From Vibrio penaeicida (GTDB lineage: Bacteria; Pseudomonadota; Gammaproteobacteria; Enterobacterales; Vibrionaceae), in assembly GCF_019977755.1 (NCBI RefSeq), contig NZ_AP025146.1:1-64000 (forward strand): DNA of 64,000 bases, written 5' to 3'. The notes beneath the pieces were generated by a model. The model ran no database searches. It worked only from the letters and a program-made list of their open reading frames with translations, and was not told where the DNA came from. Of this stretch, positions 43,293 through 52,209 are shown in pieces. A program made the translations under genes and the position numbers. Each line of letters begins with the position of its first letter. Position 1 is the stretch's first letter.

Positions 43293-43865
43293 TTATCGGG
43301 CGCGATGGTACCAACGGCTAAGTTGAGAAACTTCCCTCGAAGTTATTGCACTAGAGCGATCGGTAAAAATGACAGGTACTCCTCCAAAAAACTCGGTTCG
43401 GTCATCGTCCAGGCATACGAAATGCTCAATAGAATGACTTTCCACAAACGACAAAACTTCTTGTTCGCGAGTTCCAAGAATAGGAGTGAACCCAACAACA
43501 GAAGCCCAGACCTTTTTACCCAAACACCGGGCGAGAAACTCTTTTTCACAAGTGGTTCTCCATGTGCTTGAAATAACGATTTGAACCCCTTTGTGTTCCT
43601 CTAGGAACGCTTCAAGTATGGGTAGGTGGCTAAGTGACTCATCGAAGTTCTTATGGCAGACGCCATCTATATCGAGAAACAAAGTCGGGCTGCTTTTAGT
43701 CAGGGTGGGGAGCGCCAACTTGTATGCTGGCGTCTCTTTTTTGACAGGCAATACAGGATTCATGACTGCAGGGTTGTCACTAAGAGGCTGATTGTTGAAT
43801 GGCAGGACAAACTTATTTAGCAACCATAGCGTAATGGCGACAATGCAAAATAAAACAATAAACAT
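43293..43865 (-). CDS. Membrane-anchored HAD phosphatase (SAK-type)
   Basis: 190 aa. One N-terminal membrane helix (FIVLFCIVAITLWLLNKFV), a short linker, then a HAD domain: LFLDIDGVCH (nucleophile D and acid D), VVISSTWR type (VQIVISSTWR), GTREQEVLSFVESH and FVCLDDDRTEFF. The whole pattern is that of HAD domains linked to Swiss Army Knife RNA repair proteins. An ATG at 43865 with AGGTGA upstream is preferred to the GTG at 43874. It would act at the membrane; the side is not clear. Confidence 0.72.
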   Translation of the reverse strand: MFIVLFCIVAITLWLLNKFVLPFNNQPLSDNPAVMNPVLPVKKETPAYKLALPTLTKSSPTLFLDIDGVCHKNFDESLSHLPILEAFLEEHKGVQIVISSTWRTTCEKEFLARCLGKKVWASVVGFTPILGTREQEVLSFVESHSIEHFVCLDDDRTEFFGGVPVIFTDRSSAITSREVSQLSRWYHRAR

Positions 43866-43905
43866 AGATTTCACCTGATTAATTAGGGTTGGATTTTTAC
43901 AAACG

Positions 43906-44376
43906 TCAGATCAGCTGGTGGTAACTATCAGTTGCAGGTGATGGTTGGGCGGCTTCGCTTTGAGTGCCAGGAGCATTTTTCCTTTTGCTTTCGACTTGAA
44001 CTTGAAAATTGGCGGCCCACTTATTGCCATTACATTTGACCGACTTAAAGAGCTTCTCGAAATAATAAGGGTGCTCAAGAACATCATGAGTTTCCATGAT
44101 GGCCAACATCACGGTCGTGATATCGCCGTATTCAGCGTCATCGCCGATTAAGTCAGATTCCCAAAAATCAACGGACTCCTTAACGCCGCATTTCCCTGAA
44201 TTGAGAGCTTCGAGGATCTTTTCACCAACAACGACAAAATCAGGACTGACACGGAGCAAGTCATACTTGAGGGCTTTGACTTTCAGCTCTTCGAGTGAAG
44301 GTGTGGCATCAGAAGCCAGTGAAGAAGCAGATAAAGTGAGAAAAAGCGCAATGAAAGGTATCGATAAGTTAGTCAT
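43906..44376 (-). CDS. Secreted protein (156 aa)
   Basis: Signal peptide MTNLSIPFIALFLTLSASSL then ASDATP. The mature part is acidic with two cysteines (SGKCGVKES; SVKCNGNKW) and a low-complexity tail rich in P, S and A. No family recognised. One of three secreted or anchored proteins in a row on this strand. Confidence 0.6.
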   Translation of the reverse strand: MTNLSIPFIALFLTLSASSLASDATPSLEELKVKALKYDLLRVSPDFVVVGEKILEALNSGKCGVKESVDFWESDLIGDDAEYGDITTVMLAIMETHDVLEHPYYFEKLFKSVKCNGNKWAANFQVQVESKRKNAPGTQSEAAQPSPATDSYHQLI

Positions 44377-44386
44377 AACCGCTCCT

Positions 44387-44692
44387 TTACAGCAAAGCTA
44401 AATCGGAAAATCGAGTCGACGTCACTTCGATCACTTTCTTTATTTCGCATGGATGGATTGAAGGTTCTTCTTCGGGGAAGTCTGGGTCGCCAAGGGTTAC
44501 ATTGAGAAGAGCATGCCTTTCACTCAGAGCGCTTGTTAGTAGCTTACGTTTGTCTCTTAAAATGACGAGGTAGCTTTTGTAGGTGACGTTCTTGAGTTGA
44601 ACTCCGCAATCAGTACAGAAATTGGCATCGCCTGAGTGCTGGTGAATGCCGATTCGGCAGGTAATGTTGGCAGTAATACTGTTGAGTTTCAT
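44387..44692 (-). CDS. Small protein with cysteine pairs (101 aa)
   Basis: The ATG at 44692 fits an element 42 bases upstream and gives MKLNSITANITCRIGIHQHS then GDANFCTDCGVQLKN, a possible zinc knuckle (C-x2-C). The rest is basic then acidic. Not recognised. It ends 10 bases before the next gene, so the two are probably co-transcribed. Confidence 0.55.
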   Translation of the reverse strand: MKLNSITANITCRIGIHQHSGDANFCTDCGVQLKNVTYKSYLVILRDKRKLLTSALSERHALLNVTLGDPDFPEEEPSIHPCEIKKVIEVTSTRFSDLALL

Positions 44693-44722
44693 GGTAACAA
44701 CCTCTTTTAGAGTGAGTACCAC

Positions 44723-44734
44723 AAAAAGCGAAAA
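44723..44734 (-). promoter_or_regulatory. TTTTCGCTTTTTG element before 44692 gene
   Basis: 42 bases before the ATG; the preceding bases (CTG) match the regulator-gene copy at 28094 as well. Confidence 0.55.
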
Positions 44735-44790
44735 CAGTTCTGGTTAAATATTGGGGAATGGAGCCCCACCGGAGTGGGGCCATCAGTGGA

Positions 44791-46419
44791 TCAGATTTTA
44801 AACTGACGAACCAGTTTGTTTAGAGAAAGGCTCTGGGTTTCCATTTGCTGAAACCTGTCAGCGGCTTGAGATACAACTTGAACAATGGCGTTACTCGCAT
44901 CGGCAATTGCTTGAACGTTTTGAGTGATCTCGTTACTCACTGTGGACTGCTCGGTTGCGGCATTGGCAATGATGTCTGTCTTTTCAGACATATCTTGGAT
45001 AGCCGTTTCGATGGAGCTTAAACTATCGTTAGCTTGCGCGGCGCTGCCTATTGTGTGGTTAGAACTCGCAATGGATTGTTCCATGACATCTACGGCTTGC
45101 TTTGCACCGTTTTGCAGTCGTTCAATCATAGAGTGAATTTCACCGGTACTTTCCTGGGTTCTGCTGGCTAATGAACGTACCTCATCTGCGACAACAGCAA
45201 AGCCTCTGCCTTGCTCACCGGCTCGGGCTGCTTCGATGGCAGCATTGAGCGCCAATAAGTTTGTCTGCTCGGCAATACCACGGATTACTTCAAGTACAGA
45301 GCTTATCTTATCAACGTCGTTATTCAGCTGGTTGATCACATCCCCTGCAGTTTCCACGTCGTTAACTAAATTAGTGATCTCATTGATCGTATTTTTGATC
45401 GTGTGAGAAGTCGCTTCAACTTGATCATTGGCTTGATGGGCAGAGCTGGCCGTAATGTTGGCATTTTCGCAAACAGAGTGAGAAGCATGCTGCATTTCAG
45501 CGACCGCGGCGGCAACCGCTTGGCTATCCGCTTGCTGAATGGAAGTGGACGTTGAGATCTGAGCGGTGATTTTTTTGAGCTCATGCAATTCATCGTGAAT
45601 CGACTGGCTAGTTTCAGTAACTTTGGCCACGGTGTTTTGAATTGTATGGACGAACGTATTAAAGGCAACAGAAATATCACCAAGTTCATCGTTTGAGTTT
45701 GATACAAGTCGTTGTGACAAATCACCATCACCACTGGCGATGTTTTGCAGGGCTACTTTCAATGCTGAAATTGGTTGAATGACTGTTTTGTTGTAAAGCA
45801 TGAGGATCACTAATGTCAGTACGACAATGAGCGCGATGCTAAACTCTAGCGCACGTTCGCCGAACAAACGAGCGTCGGTGATTTCCATTTCCAGTTGAGA
45901 AATCTTCAGCTCGATTGCATCCCCAACCACATTCAGATCATCTCTGGCAATCGAAAACAGACGGAATGCCTCTAAGCGATTTTCATAAAAGGCATCAGCC
46001 CAATTAACTTCGTCAGATTGTTTGATCATTTCATAGTTGGACAACCATTGGTTGGTGGATTGAACCATGGTGTCGACATCATTCATGAAGTTAGTCGGCA
46101 TAAATTCGGCTATGGCCGCGGCACTTTGTAGTCGCGGCGCCGCTCTAAATGCGTTGTCGTCATATTCAAATTTGTGCACTTCAAATTCTTGGCGAGAATC
46201 TGCGATTGTCATGCCCGACACCGCGTAACTGGCCTGGTACAAATCTCGGTACGCATCGTTCAAATTGACAGAGGCTTGGTTCGCGCTGCTCAGCTGCTGA
46301 GTCAGATCGTTTTGGAGCCAAGCGTATTTAATGTTGATTCCTGAACTGAACAGAAAAAGGGCGATGATTAAGAAGAGGGGGAGGCGTAGTTTGTTTTTGA
46401 TGGTGATGTTCTTCATCAT
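44791..46419 (-). CDS. Methyl-accepting chemotaxis protein
   Basis: 542 aa. Membrane helix 1 near the start ([18 protein letters not shown]), a helical four-bundle-like periplasmic sensor of about 160 residues, helix 2 ([17 protein letters not shown]), HAMP ([20 protein letters not shown]), and a signalling domain whose tip reads [20 protein letters not shown] then [17 protein letters not shown]. All parts are present. The ATG at 46419 has AAGGA six bases upstream. Plasmid-borne receptors probably plug into host chemotaxis arrays. Confidence 0.93.
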   Translation of the reverse strand: MMKNITIKNKLRLPLFLIIALFLFSSGINIKYAWLQNDLTQQLSSANQASVNLNDAYRDLYQASYAVSGMTIADSRQEFEVHKFEYDDNAFRAAPRLQSAAAIAEFMPTNFMNDVDTMVQSTNQWLSNYEMIKQSDEVNWADAFYENRLEAFRLFSIARDDLNVVGDAIELKISQLEMEITDARLFGERALEFSIALIVVLTLVILMLYNKTVIQPISALKVALQNIASGDGDLSQRLVSNSNDELGDISVAFNTFVHTIQNTVAKVTETSQSIHDELHELKKITAQISTSTSIQQADSQAVAAAVAEMQHASHSVCENANITASSAHQANDQVEATSHTIKNTINEITNLVNDVETAGDVINQLNNDVDKISSVLEVIRGIAEQTNLLALNAAIEAARAGEQGRGFAVVADEVRSLASRTQESTGEIHSMIERLQNGAKQAVDVMEQSIASSNHTIGSAAQANDSLSSIETAIQDMSEKTDIIANAATEQSTVSNEITQNVQAIADASNAIVQVVSQAADRFQQMETQSLSLNKLVRQFKI

Positions 46420-46605
46420 GGAAAGTCCTTGTTTCATATGCAGTTATGATACGATGTTTCATTAACATATGAGCAGGTTTGACTATACGTATGCGATCCA
46501 AGTCTCGCTTTTATGACGAATTATTTCACCTCAAAAAATAAATGCTTTCGAGCCCAATTGCGCGGGCAATTAGTCGATGGAATTAATGGCGAAATTGTCT
46601 TCATT

Positions 46606-46620
46606 TTTTCGCTTATTAGT
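46606..46620 (+). promoter_or_regulatory. Orphan TTTTCGCTTATTAGT element
   Basis: Perfect copy of the consensus, pointing right, but no long frame starts at the expected 42-44 bases. Confidence 0.5.
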
Positions 46621-46724
46621 GTGGTTTTCAGTAGAACCAAAGGATATTGAGTGCCGGTTTGGAAGATCACATAGAGCATGGGTTTTGTCGGATTTCGTAG
46701 GTTATTGGTCAAATCGAGCAAAAC

Positions 46725-46993
46725 TGCATACATACCTACAAGGGTATGAGCAGTAATACGGGCGCTCCGCATCAACCTCCTGCAGAATCCCCGAGGAACG
46801 AGGGATACCCAACCTTAGGCGTGCGCTGCGGCCTGTTTTTTTCGGTTTTTTTTTATTTTTTTTGTTATTTGTCGCGGTGGTCTTCAGTGTGAACGTGAAA
46901 CTTAAAGCGGGCGCGGATAGGGTATTAAAGCGTGTGACTATGGTATGTTTTTCGGTGTCTAGATTACCAGATAGAAATGTAGGTATGTATGCA
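46725..46993. repeat. 16-bp perfect inverted repeats, 237 bp apart
   Basis: TGCATACATACCTACA at 46725-46740 and its exact reverse complement at 46978-46993. Outside each arm, CAAAA is also kept after two mismatches (CAAAACT / CAAAAGT), so the symmetry spans about 22 bp. The enclosed piece has a different base make-up from its surroundings. Confidence 0.75.
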
Positions 46994-47010
46994 CTTTTGG
47001 TGATTTAGGG

Positions 47011-47021
47011 TTTCGCTAATA
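47011..47021 (+). promoter_or_regulatory. TTTCGCTAATA element before 47061 gene
   Basis: 50 bases before the ATG, a little further than the usual 42-44, and with a changed second half. Confidence 0.4.
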
Positions 47022-47060
47022 GGTATAACTACATTGGATATACGAAATAGGCAATTCACT

Positions 47061-47297
47061 ATGAATGAAAGTAGGATCATCAGTTCAGTAATTTTCACCG
47101 CGACGCGAGCAGTAGCCGAAGGCGTGCAACCACCCATTCAAATTAAAATGAGTGCAACGAATATGACCGAGTTCGAGCGTGAGAAGAAGACCTTTGATGA
47201 TGATGTGCTAGTCAACCTTGCTTTAGAACAGGTGGAAGTATCTGTGGATGAGAGCTGTCCTGACAATGAAATCTATGCTTGTGTTCCGATGCATTAA
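47061..47297 (+). CDS. Hypothetical 78-aa acidic protein
   Basis: Starts MNESRIISSVIFTATRAVAE. Acidic, soluble, with two cysteines in the C-terminal part (DESCPD; YACVPMH). Not recognised. An in-frame TTG nine codons upstream is less likely. Confidence 0.5.
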   Translation: MNESRIISSVIFTATRAVAEGVQPPIQIKMSATNMTEFEREKKTFDDDVLVNLALEQVEVSVDESCPDNEIYACVPMH

Positions 47298-47439
47298 TTG
47301 GACATTACTTATGGTTATGAGTGGACAGTATGAAAGCAAGTTTGCCAAATTTTTCTTTGCTGACATTAAGAGAGCCTAATCTAAAAGCGGAGGCAATTGC
47401 CCCCGCTTATCTATATAGATTCAATGCCCTAGCTAGAAT

Positions 47440-48150
47440 TTACAGTTTCGCCGCTAAATCTTTATCGACGGATAAGGTTTGTTGGCTAACAGCTTGGTAC
47501 AGGTAAGGCTTCCATGTCGGTATATCTTCCCAAGCATCGATCTCTAAGTGAATGGTTGCTTCACGTTGAGGGCCAAATAGCATGTATACAGGAACAATAT
47601 TACCTTGTTGAACGCTATCCCAAACTAAGCCATCGACATCAGGGTAAGTCTCATATATTTGCTTCGCTAACGTCCTGGCATTATCCATACATCTCATTTG
47701 GGACTTATTGAACAAATCATCAAAAGTCATATCCCAAAACGATTCTAGACCACCTTTAAGATATGCAGAACGACAATCAGCCAGAGTCAAAGATTCCTCA
47801 AAAGAAATCGTAGCCACAGCTAAGTCATCGAACTCCTTCGCCGACAATGTTTTGTTAGCTCTAGTCGCTTGAGGTCTTAACACCGTTTCAAAATAAGCCG
47901 TTTCTTTCGTGGGTGCAATGTACAAAGCCGGCACAGCTTTTCCATTTGAGCGAAACGGAGAGAATCGGCCCTCAACGGTAGCGCCATTCTTAAAAGTCGC
48001 CCTAGTATCCGAGATGAAATCCACGTTAAGAAATGGGTTTGGATCAATTGCGGTATAATTGCGGTTACCTCTATCGTCAAACGACTTTCTTAATGCACGA
48101 TAGAAATGACGCCCTGGCTCAATTGTTAATAAGGGCGGAGTATTATTCAT
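47440..48150 (-). CDS. RES-domain toxin
   Basis: 236 aa. RES-family features: FYRALRKSFDD, GRFSPF, ALYIAPTKETAYFETVLR, LADCRSAYLKGG and DGLVWDSVQQGN with MLFGP near the end. RES toxins of RES-Xre pairs degrade NAD+. The family is normally about 150-180 aa, so this one has extra N- and C-terminal pieces. The ATG at 48150 overlaps the antitoxin stop by 8 bases, giving coupled translation. Confidence 0.85.
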   Translation of the reverse strand: MNNTPPLLTIEPGRHFYRALRKSFDDRGNRNYTAIDPNPFLNVDFISDTRATFKNGATVEGRFSPFRSNGKAVPALYIAPTKETAYFETVLRPQATRANKTLSAKEFDDLAVATISFEESLTLADCRSAYLKGGLESFWDMTFDDLFNKSQMRCMDNARTLAKQIYETYPDVDGLVWDSVQQGNIVPVYMLFGPQREATIHLEIDAWEDIPTWKPYLYQAVSQQTLSVDKDLAAKL

Positions 48151-48994
48151 TGTCTTGCCCTTCAGCAACAAAGTCCAAACTAGCTAACGTACTCTCAGAC
48201 TTGAACAGACCTGCCAAGTAAAGTAGGTCACCTTCTAATTTTGGTTGACTTAATGCTTGAGCTGGCGTGCACTCCAAATCCTCATCAAAGGTTGTCAGCC
48301 ATTTATATACGCCCCAATCATTTAGACCATCGAGCATGCGGCAAAGCTTTTCTACAGGTGGGTACACACCCAAATTAATCGGGTCGAACTGGAAAACCGG
48401 TATTTGGATATTACGAGAATTGCCAAAGTAAAAGCCAATTATCTTGTGCTCTTTTTTAAGCTTTCCAACCAACCTTGATGGGTTAGCTGCACCTAATTCA
48501 CCAAACATTGTTGCAGCTTGCTTTGCTTGAATGAGAGGGTAATCTTTTGCTCTTGCCTCAATCTCGTTCAAGTCTTTCGCAATAAGATACTGTGTCTCAT
48601 CAATATTAGAATGAGGCTTAATCGCTTCTTTAAAATCATCAAAGCTACTCTCAGCGTCTTTTTGAAGCAGGTTTAACATACGATCAAGTGAGCCGTGGTC
48701 TATGTACTGCTGCATTACACGCATAGCACCACTCATCATTTCGACATCGTTTCTACCCAGTCGTAATCTTTGATGGATTGCTTCAGAACCACCAATATAG
48801 GTGCGACCTTCCACTTTACTCATGGTTTTGCCGTCTATGATTACTGTTTTACCTTGTTCCACAAGCTTACGAGCTTCGGATTTGGATTTAGCGAGCACAG
48901 TGCCTTGAGTGTTTTCACTCTCAGATGCTTCTTCATCGAATGCCATTAGCTGACACTGAAGAATGTACTGCTCTGCTTCTTTTGAAATATGCAT
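48143..48994 (-). CDS. Xre/MbcA-ParS-type antitoxin (fusion)
   Basis: 283 aa, longer than usual Xre antitoxins (about 150). The C-terminal segment NDWGVYKWLTTFDEDLECTP then AQALSQPKLEGDLLYLAGLF matches the toxin-binding MbcA/ParS/Xre domain (DUF2384 type). The first ~200 residues are helical, with SKSEARKLVEQGKTVIIDGK, and are not the standard HTH. AGGAAG lies seven bases before the ATG at 48994. The gene order antitoxin-toxin is usual for this family. Confidence 0.72.
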   Translation of the reverse strand: MHISKEAEQYILQCQLMAFDEEASESENTQGTVLAKSKSEARKLVEQGKTVIIDGKTMSKVEGRTYIGGSEAIHQRLRLGRNDVEMMSGAMRVMQQYIDHGSLDRMLNLLQKDAESSFDDFKEAIKPHSNIDETQYLIAKDLNEIEARAKDYPLIQAKQAATMFGELGAANPSRLVGKLKKEHKIIGFYFGNSRNIQIPVFQFDPINLGVYPPVEKLCRMLDGLNDWGVYKWLTTFDEDLECTPAQALSQPKLEGDLLYLAGLFKSESTLASLDFVAEGQDNE

Positions 48995-49085
48995 GATCAC
49001 TTCCTACTTGCTGTATTAATGTAAATTCTAGCACACATATAACATAAATACAGACCTTGATTGTTTATCCACCAATTTCCATCTT

Positions 49086-50312
49086 TTAATGTAGAAAGGC
49101 AGGGTTGATAAACAGGTCGCCAGAATGATTACTGAACCGCTTAAAGGAGCCTTTTACATATTCAACAATTTTTTCGATTGCTAACCAGTTCCGTCCAGTT
49201 GATTCGCATGCTTGAGCGACAGCACCACTTCCATAATATGGGTCGATGACTAACCCCCCTACAGGACATAAAAACTGAACTAAGGTTTCACACAACTTAT
49301 ACGGCAGTACGGCAGGGTGACGGGGAAGCCCCATTTCGTCACAATATTTGTGTACCTTACGATTTTCAGCGCACGTATTCGCAAAATAGAAAGCGTTAGT
49401 CATTATCTTGCCTTTACTCAGATCTGTTCTGGAATAATCGCCAATCCGTTTATTGTGTTTTCCACTCGCGCTCTTCGCTGCGCGTTTCGTACCGCCCATT
49501 TGAACAAACTTTTTATGACTTTCTGTATGGCTGAGTCTGACTCGGCGATTATCACTCATAAGATGGTCAGCATCGTTGGTAAAGTGCAAAATCGTTTCGT
49601 ATGAGTTTTTCAGCATCACAGGTCTTTTACTTGTCCAAGCAATTGGCCCTGGTGCTTTATTACTTATCCAGCTGTACTTATCCACCAGCTCTAATCCTAC
49701 ATCCGTCATCGCCAACGTAAGGCGCTCTACATGCGTAGTTCGAGCTGGACGATTGGGTTTAAAGCTATCAATCCCAATAACCAATGCAATACTGGCGCCT
49801 CTTGCTAATTTCGGCAGCAGTAAGCTGATTGTCTCCATGATAAAATCGACCCATCGCTGTTCATCGGTTGGACCACCGTAATCTAGCGAGCTCTGTAGAC
49901 AATAGGGCGGTGATGTCAGACAAAGTTGAATTTCCCCGTCCAAATACTCGTTGTTTAGTACTGTTTTATTATCAGCACAAATAAGAAGCCCAAGCTCCGT
50001 TGATAAAGCGATAACCGCTTTGCTTTTTTCAACTGTGTGTAGCTCTGATTTGGCCTCTTCATCGAGTTTCCACACTCCCTTTCCGCAGTTTACGAGAAGT
50101 TTTTTATGCTTTAGCGATTGTTGAATCCATCTGATTTTACGTTTGAAAACATTACACTTTTGACTGCCAACCATCTCGTTGAATTTTGCAATGTCGACAC
50201 CAAGACTTTTTTCAACGTACTGATACAGTTCGTTTTGCTTTAATTGGCCACCGCTATCTAGATAGGCTTGTTGAACAGTTTCGAACAATTCAAGCTGCTG
50301 TAATTTCTGCAT
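49086..50312 (-). CDS. DNA methyltransferase, beta class (likely N4-cytosine or N6-adenine)
   Basis: 408 aa. The catalytic motif IV LTSPPYC (residues about 134-138) comes before motif I DPYYGSGAVAQACE (about 365-378), the beta-class order; SPPY is common in N4-cytosine enzymes. A winged-helix-like N-terminal segment of about 100 residues precedes. No restriction endonuclease gene lies adjacent, though a PD-(D/E)XK nuclease lies 4.5 kb away. A TTGTCGG element 62 bases upstream lies inside the end of the preceding gene. Confidence 0.87.
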   Translation of the reverse strand: MQKLQQLELFETVQQAYLDSGGQLKQNELYQYVEKSLGVDIAKFNEMVGSQKCNVFKRKIRWIQQSLKHKKLLVNCGKGVWKLDEEAKSELHTVEKSKAVIALSTELGLLICADNKTVLNNEYLDGEIQLCLTSPPYCLQSSLDYGGPTDEQRWVDFIMETISLLLPKLARGASIALVIGIDSFKPNRPARTTHVERLTLAMTDVGLELVDKYSWISNKAPGPIAWTSKRPVMLKNSYETILHFTNDADHLMSDNRRVRLSHTESHKKFVQMGGTKRAAKSASGKHNKRIGDYSRTDLSKGKIMTNAFYFANTCAENRKVHKYCDEMGLPRHPAVLPYKLCETLVQFLCPVGGLVIDPYYGSGAVAQACESTGRNWLAIEKIVEYVKGSFKRFSNHSGDLFINPAFLH

Positions 50313-50359
50313 GTTGGGGTTTTACCTTTACAATAAATGAACTTTAAAGGTACAAGTGA

Positions 50360-52132
50360 CTACACATCCGACAATTGCTTGAGTATTAACCCAACCAACT
50401 CCTTAACTTTGACTCTGAAGTGCTTATGAACGGTAATCCCGCAATACCCACTAGCCTCAATAATCACTCCTGTCTTTGAACAACAAACCACGGTAAAGCC
50501 TTTTGAGAGCGGGTTGCCTTTCTCGGTAAACGTAAAGGCAAAGCACTCACCATTGATTAATGCATTTACCACCCGATCATTAACCAAATCATGACGCTGT
50601 ACGTTTGAGACTTTCATCAATTCATTGAGATTCGTGAGGATATGGAGCTCCCAGCCGAAACTTTTGAATGTGTTCTGTTTGACATTAGCTATTTGTCTTT
50701 TAGAGATTTGAGGGTTGAACAATGTACTCGAGTTAAACTCCACACTAGGAAACTTTTCTAATAGATAGGGATGTAAGGTGTAAATCAATTTGGAGGTGTG
50801 TGACATAACCAGCTCACAAATCTCATTCACAATTTTCTCTTTAAGTATGTGATGTTCAATATCGGTAATCTCACATATTAGCTTTAAACAATCTCTGCAT
50901 ACTCGCGCGCGGAGGGCAGTTTGAGGTAAAAGCATTTCAATAATTGCCTTCAATACTGGGCCTAAAAGAACGGCTAGGTTCGCAAATTTCTCGCTTCCTA
51001 TCGATAGCGCGAGAGGTAGGGCTTTGACATTTGCTAGCTCTTCAAACCAGACCTCATGATTTTTTGGAAATGCCTGCCTGATAGCTTGGATCTCATTAAT
51101 ACCCAAATATCGATCTTCCAAATCAGTGTTCATACCGGCTTTTAAAAACTGAATCTCGCTGGTGGATGGATTATCAATGATGGCATTGGCAAAATCTGAA
51201 GAGTTGTTCAGCAGCATTAAGTCGGCTAATGAATGTTCACTTTCGTGTAATTGAAGTAAGGACGAGTAGCTTTGCATCAATTCAGGTAAGTCGGTTAGGT
51301 CGGTTCTGTTTGATACGATTCTTAACGCAGTCTTTAATTGAGTAGGTGGAATAACTAGGGCGCTTTTAGCGCATTCCTCAATTAAGGTTATACACTCAAA
51401 TATACTCAATTCGGGGCTGTTAAAGAGTAGCAACCATAACCGCATTTGTTCTTGAGCATTGGGTAATGGGTGCTCAAAAAGGGTTAGCGCAAGTTTCACA
51501 TTAAGTGCTCTAGACTGAGTCAATCCAAATCGGATATCTCGCTTCATTTTTATCTCAAAGTCATTGTACTTTGATGAAGCATCTATCCTTGTGAGCGCCT
51601 CTATCCTGAAGCAGAGGTTATCACTTAAATTGAGGTGGTTATGCAAAGCCAAGGCATCCTGCAATGTCATTGAATCTTGACAACATTTCTCTAGCAGGCG
51701 TTCACTCGTATTGGCATGCTTTAGCAAATAGTAACGGCATTTGTTTAGGCCAATTTTATCTGCAACGACTTCTAACGACTCACTCGGTACGCTTTGGTTT
51801 TTAAGCAGTTGATTTAAGCTCATCGGATGGGTTAATGAGTTGGCCAACATACCCAAAACGGAAGGGTTCGTTCTTTCATCTTTGATCAGCTTATTAAGAA
51901 AAGTCGATTCGAGTCTGTCCTTTATTTCGGTGGAATTGTTGATGAGTACCAGTTCATTTACATAACTCAGTACACATGTGGGAACATCGTCACCTCGCGT
52001 GACCGCGAGTAACCAATCATTGCTACTAGCGGCAATCGATCTCAATACCTTTTCATAAGGTACTTCCTGAATCATTTCTTCAATTAATTTTTCTGTTTGA
52101 TCTGGGTAATCATGGATTGAACGTTTGATCAT
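50360..52132 (-). CDS. Large helical repeat-like protein (590 aa)
   Basis: Not recognised. The first ~400 residues are leucine-rich helices of HEAT/ARM-like character (SVLGMLANSLTHPMSLNQLL). The last ~120 residues form a separate alpha/beta domain (GFTVVCCSKTGVIIEASGYC; VHKHFRVKVKELV). No signal peptide or membrane helix. It lies upstream of the methyltransferase on the same strand and may be co-transcribed. Confidence 0.6.
   Translation of the reverse strand: MIKRSIHDYPDQTEKLIEEMIQEVPYEKVLRSIAASSNDWLLAVTRGDDVPTCVLSYVNELVLINNSTEIKDRLESTFLNKLIKDERTNPSVLGMLANSLTHPMSLNQLLKNQSVPSESLEVVADKIGLNKCRYYLLKHANTSERLLEKCCQDSMTLQDALALHNHLNLSDNLCFRIEALTRIDASSKYNDFEIKMKRDIRFGLTQSRALNVKLALTLFEHPLPNAQEQMRLWLLLFNSPELSIFECITLIEECAKSALVIPPTQLKTALRIVSNRTDLTDLPELMQSYSSLLQLHESEHSLADLMLLNNSSDFANAIIDNPSTSEIQFLKAGMNTDLEDRYLGINEIQAIRQAFPKNHEVWFEELANVKALPLALSIGSEKFANLAVLLGPVLKAIIEMLLPQTALRARVCRDCLKLICEITDIEHHILKEKIVNEICELVMSHTSKLIYTLHPYLLEKFPSVEFNSSTLFNPQISKRQIANVKQNTFKSFGWELHILTNLNELMKVSNVQRHDLVNDRVVNALINGECFAFTFTEKGNPLSKGFTVVCCSKTGVIIEASGYCGITVHKHFRVKVKELVGLILKQLSDV
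50368..50374 (-). promoter_or_regulatory. TTGTCGG element before the methyltransferase gene
   Basis: 62 bases before the ATG, followed by TTGTACCTTTAAAG with a good -10 candidate. It overlaps the last codons of the 590-aa gene. Confidence 0.5.
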
Positions 52133-52157
52133 GGTAGGTCCTCTTTTACTCCCTACT

Positions 52158-52175
52158 AGCGAAAAGCTTTTCGCT
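52158..52175. promoter_or_regulatory. Palindromic divergent element AGCGAAAAGCTTTTCGCT
   Basis: A perfect 18-bp palindrome made of two TTTTCGCT elements back to back. The rightward arm starts 42 bases before the protease ATG; the leftward arm is 33 bases from the ATG at 52132. Confidence 0.65.
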
Positions 52176-52209
52176 TGTATTGGTGCACCTAAGTAATAAG
52201 GAAACCAAT

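Larger units (their letters stand above)
46420..47060. other. 640-bp intergenic region with inverted repeats
   Basis: No convincing gene. It holds a TTTTCGCTTATTAG element at 46606-46620 with no proper gene behind it (a 23-codon frame at 46680 is the only candidate), a 16-bp inverted repeat pair, a GC-rich patch and a T-rich stretch near 46838-46868. It looks like the scar of a lost or inserted segment. Confidence 0.5.

Noticed and set aside
46521..46775. 84-aa minus-strand open frame
   Set aside because: It runs through the orphan TTTTCGCTTATTAG element and one arm of the inverted repeat, has no good ribosome site and no recognisable product.
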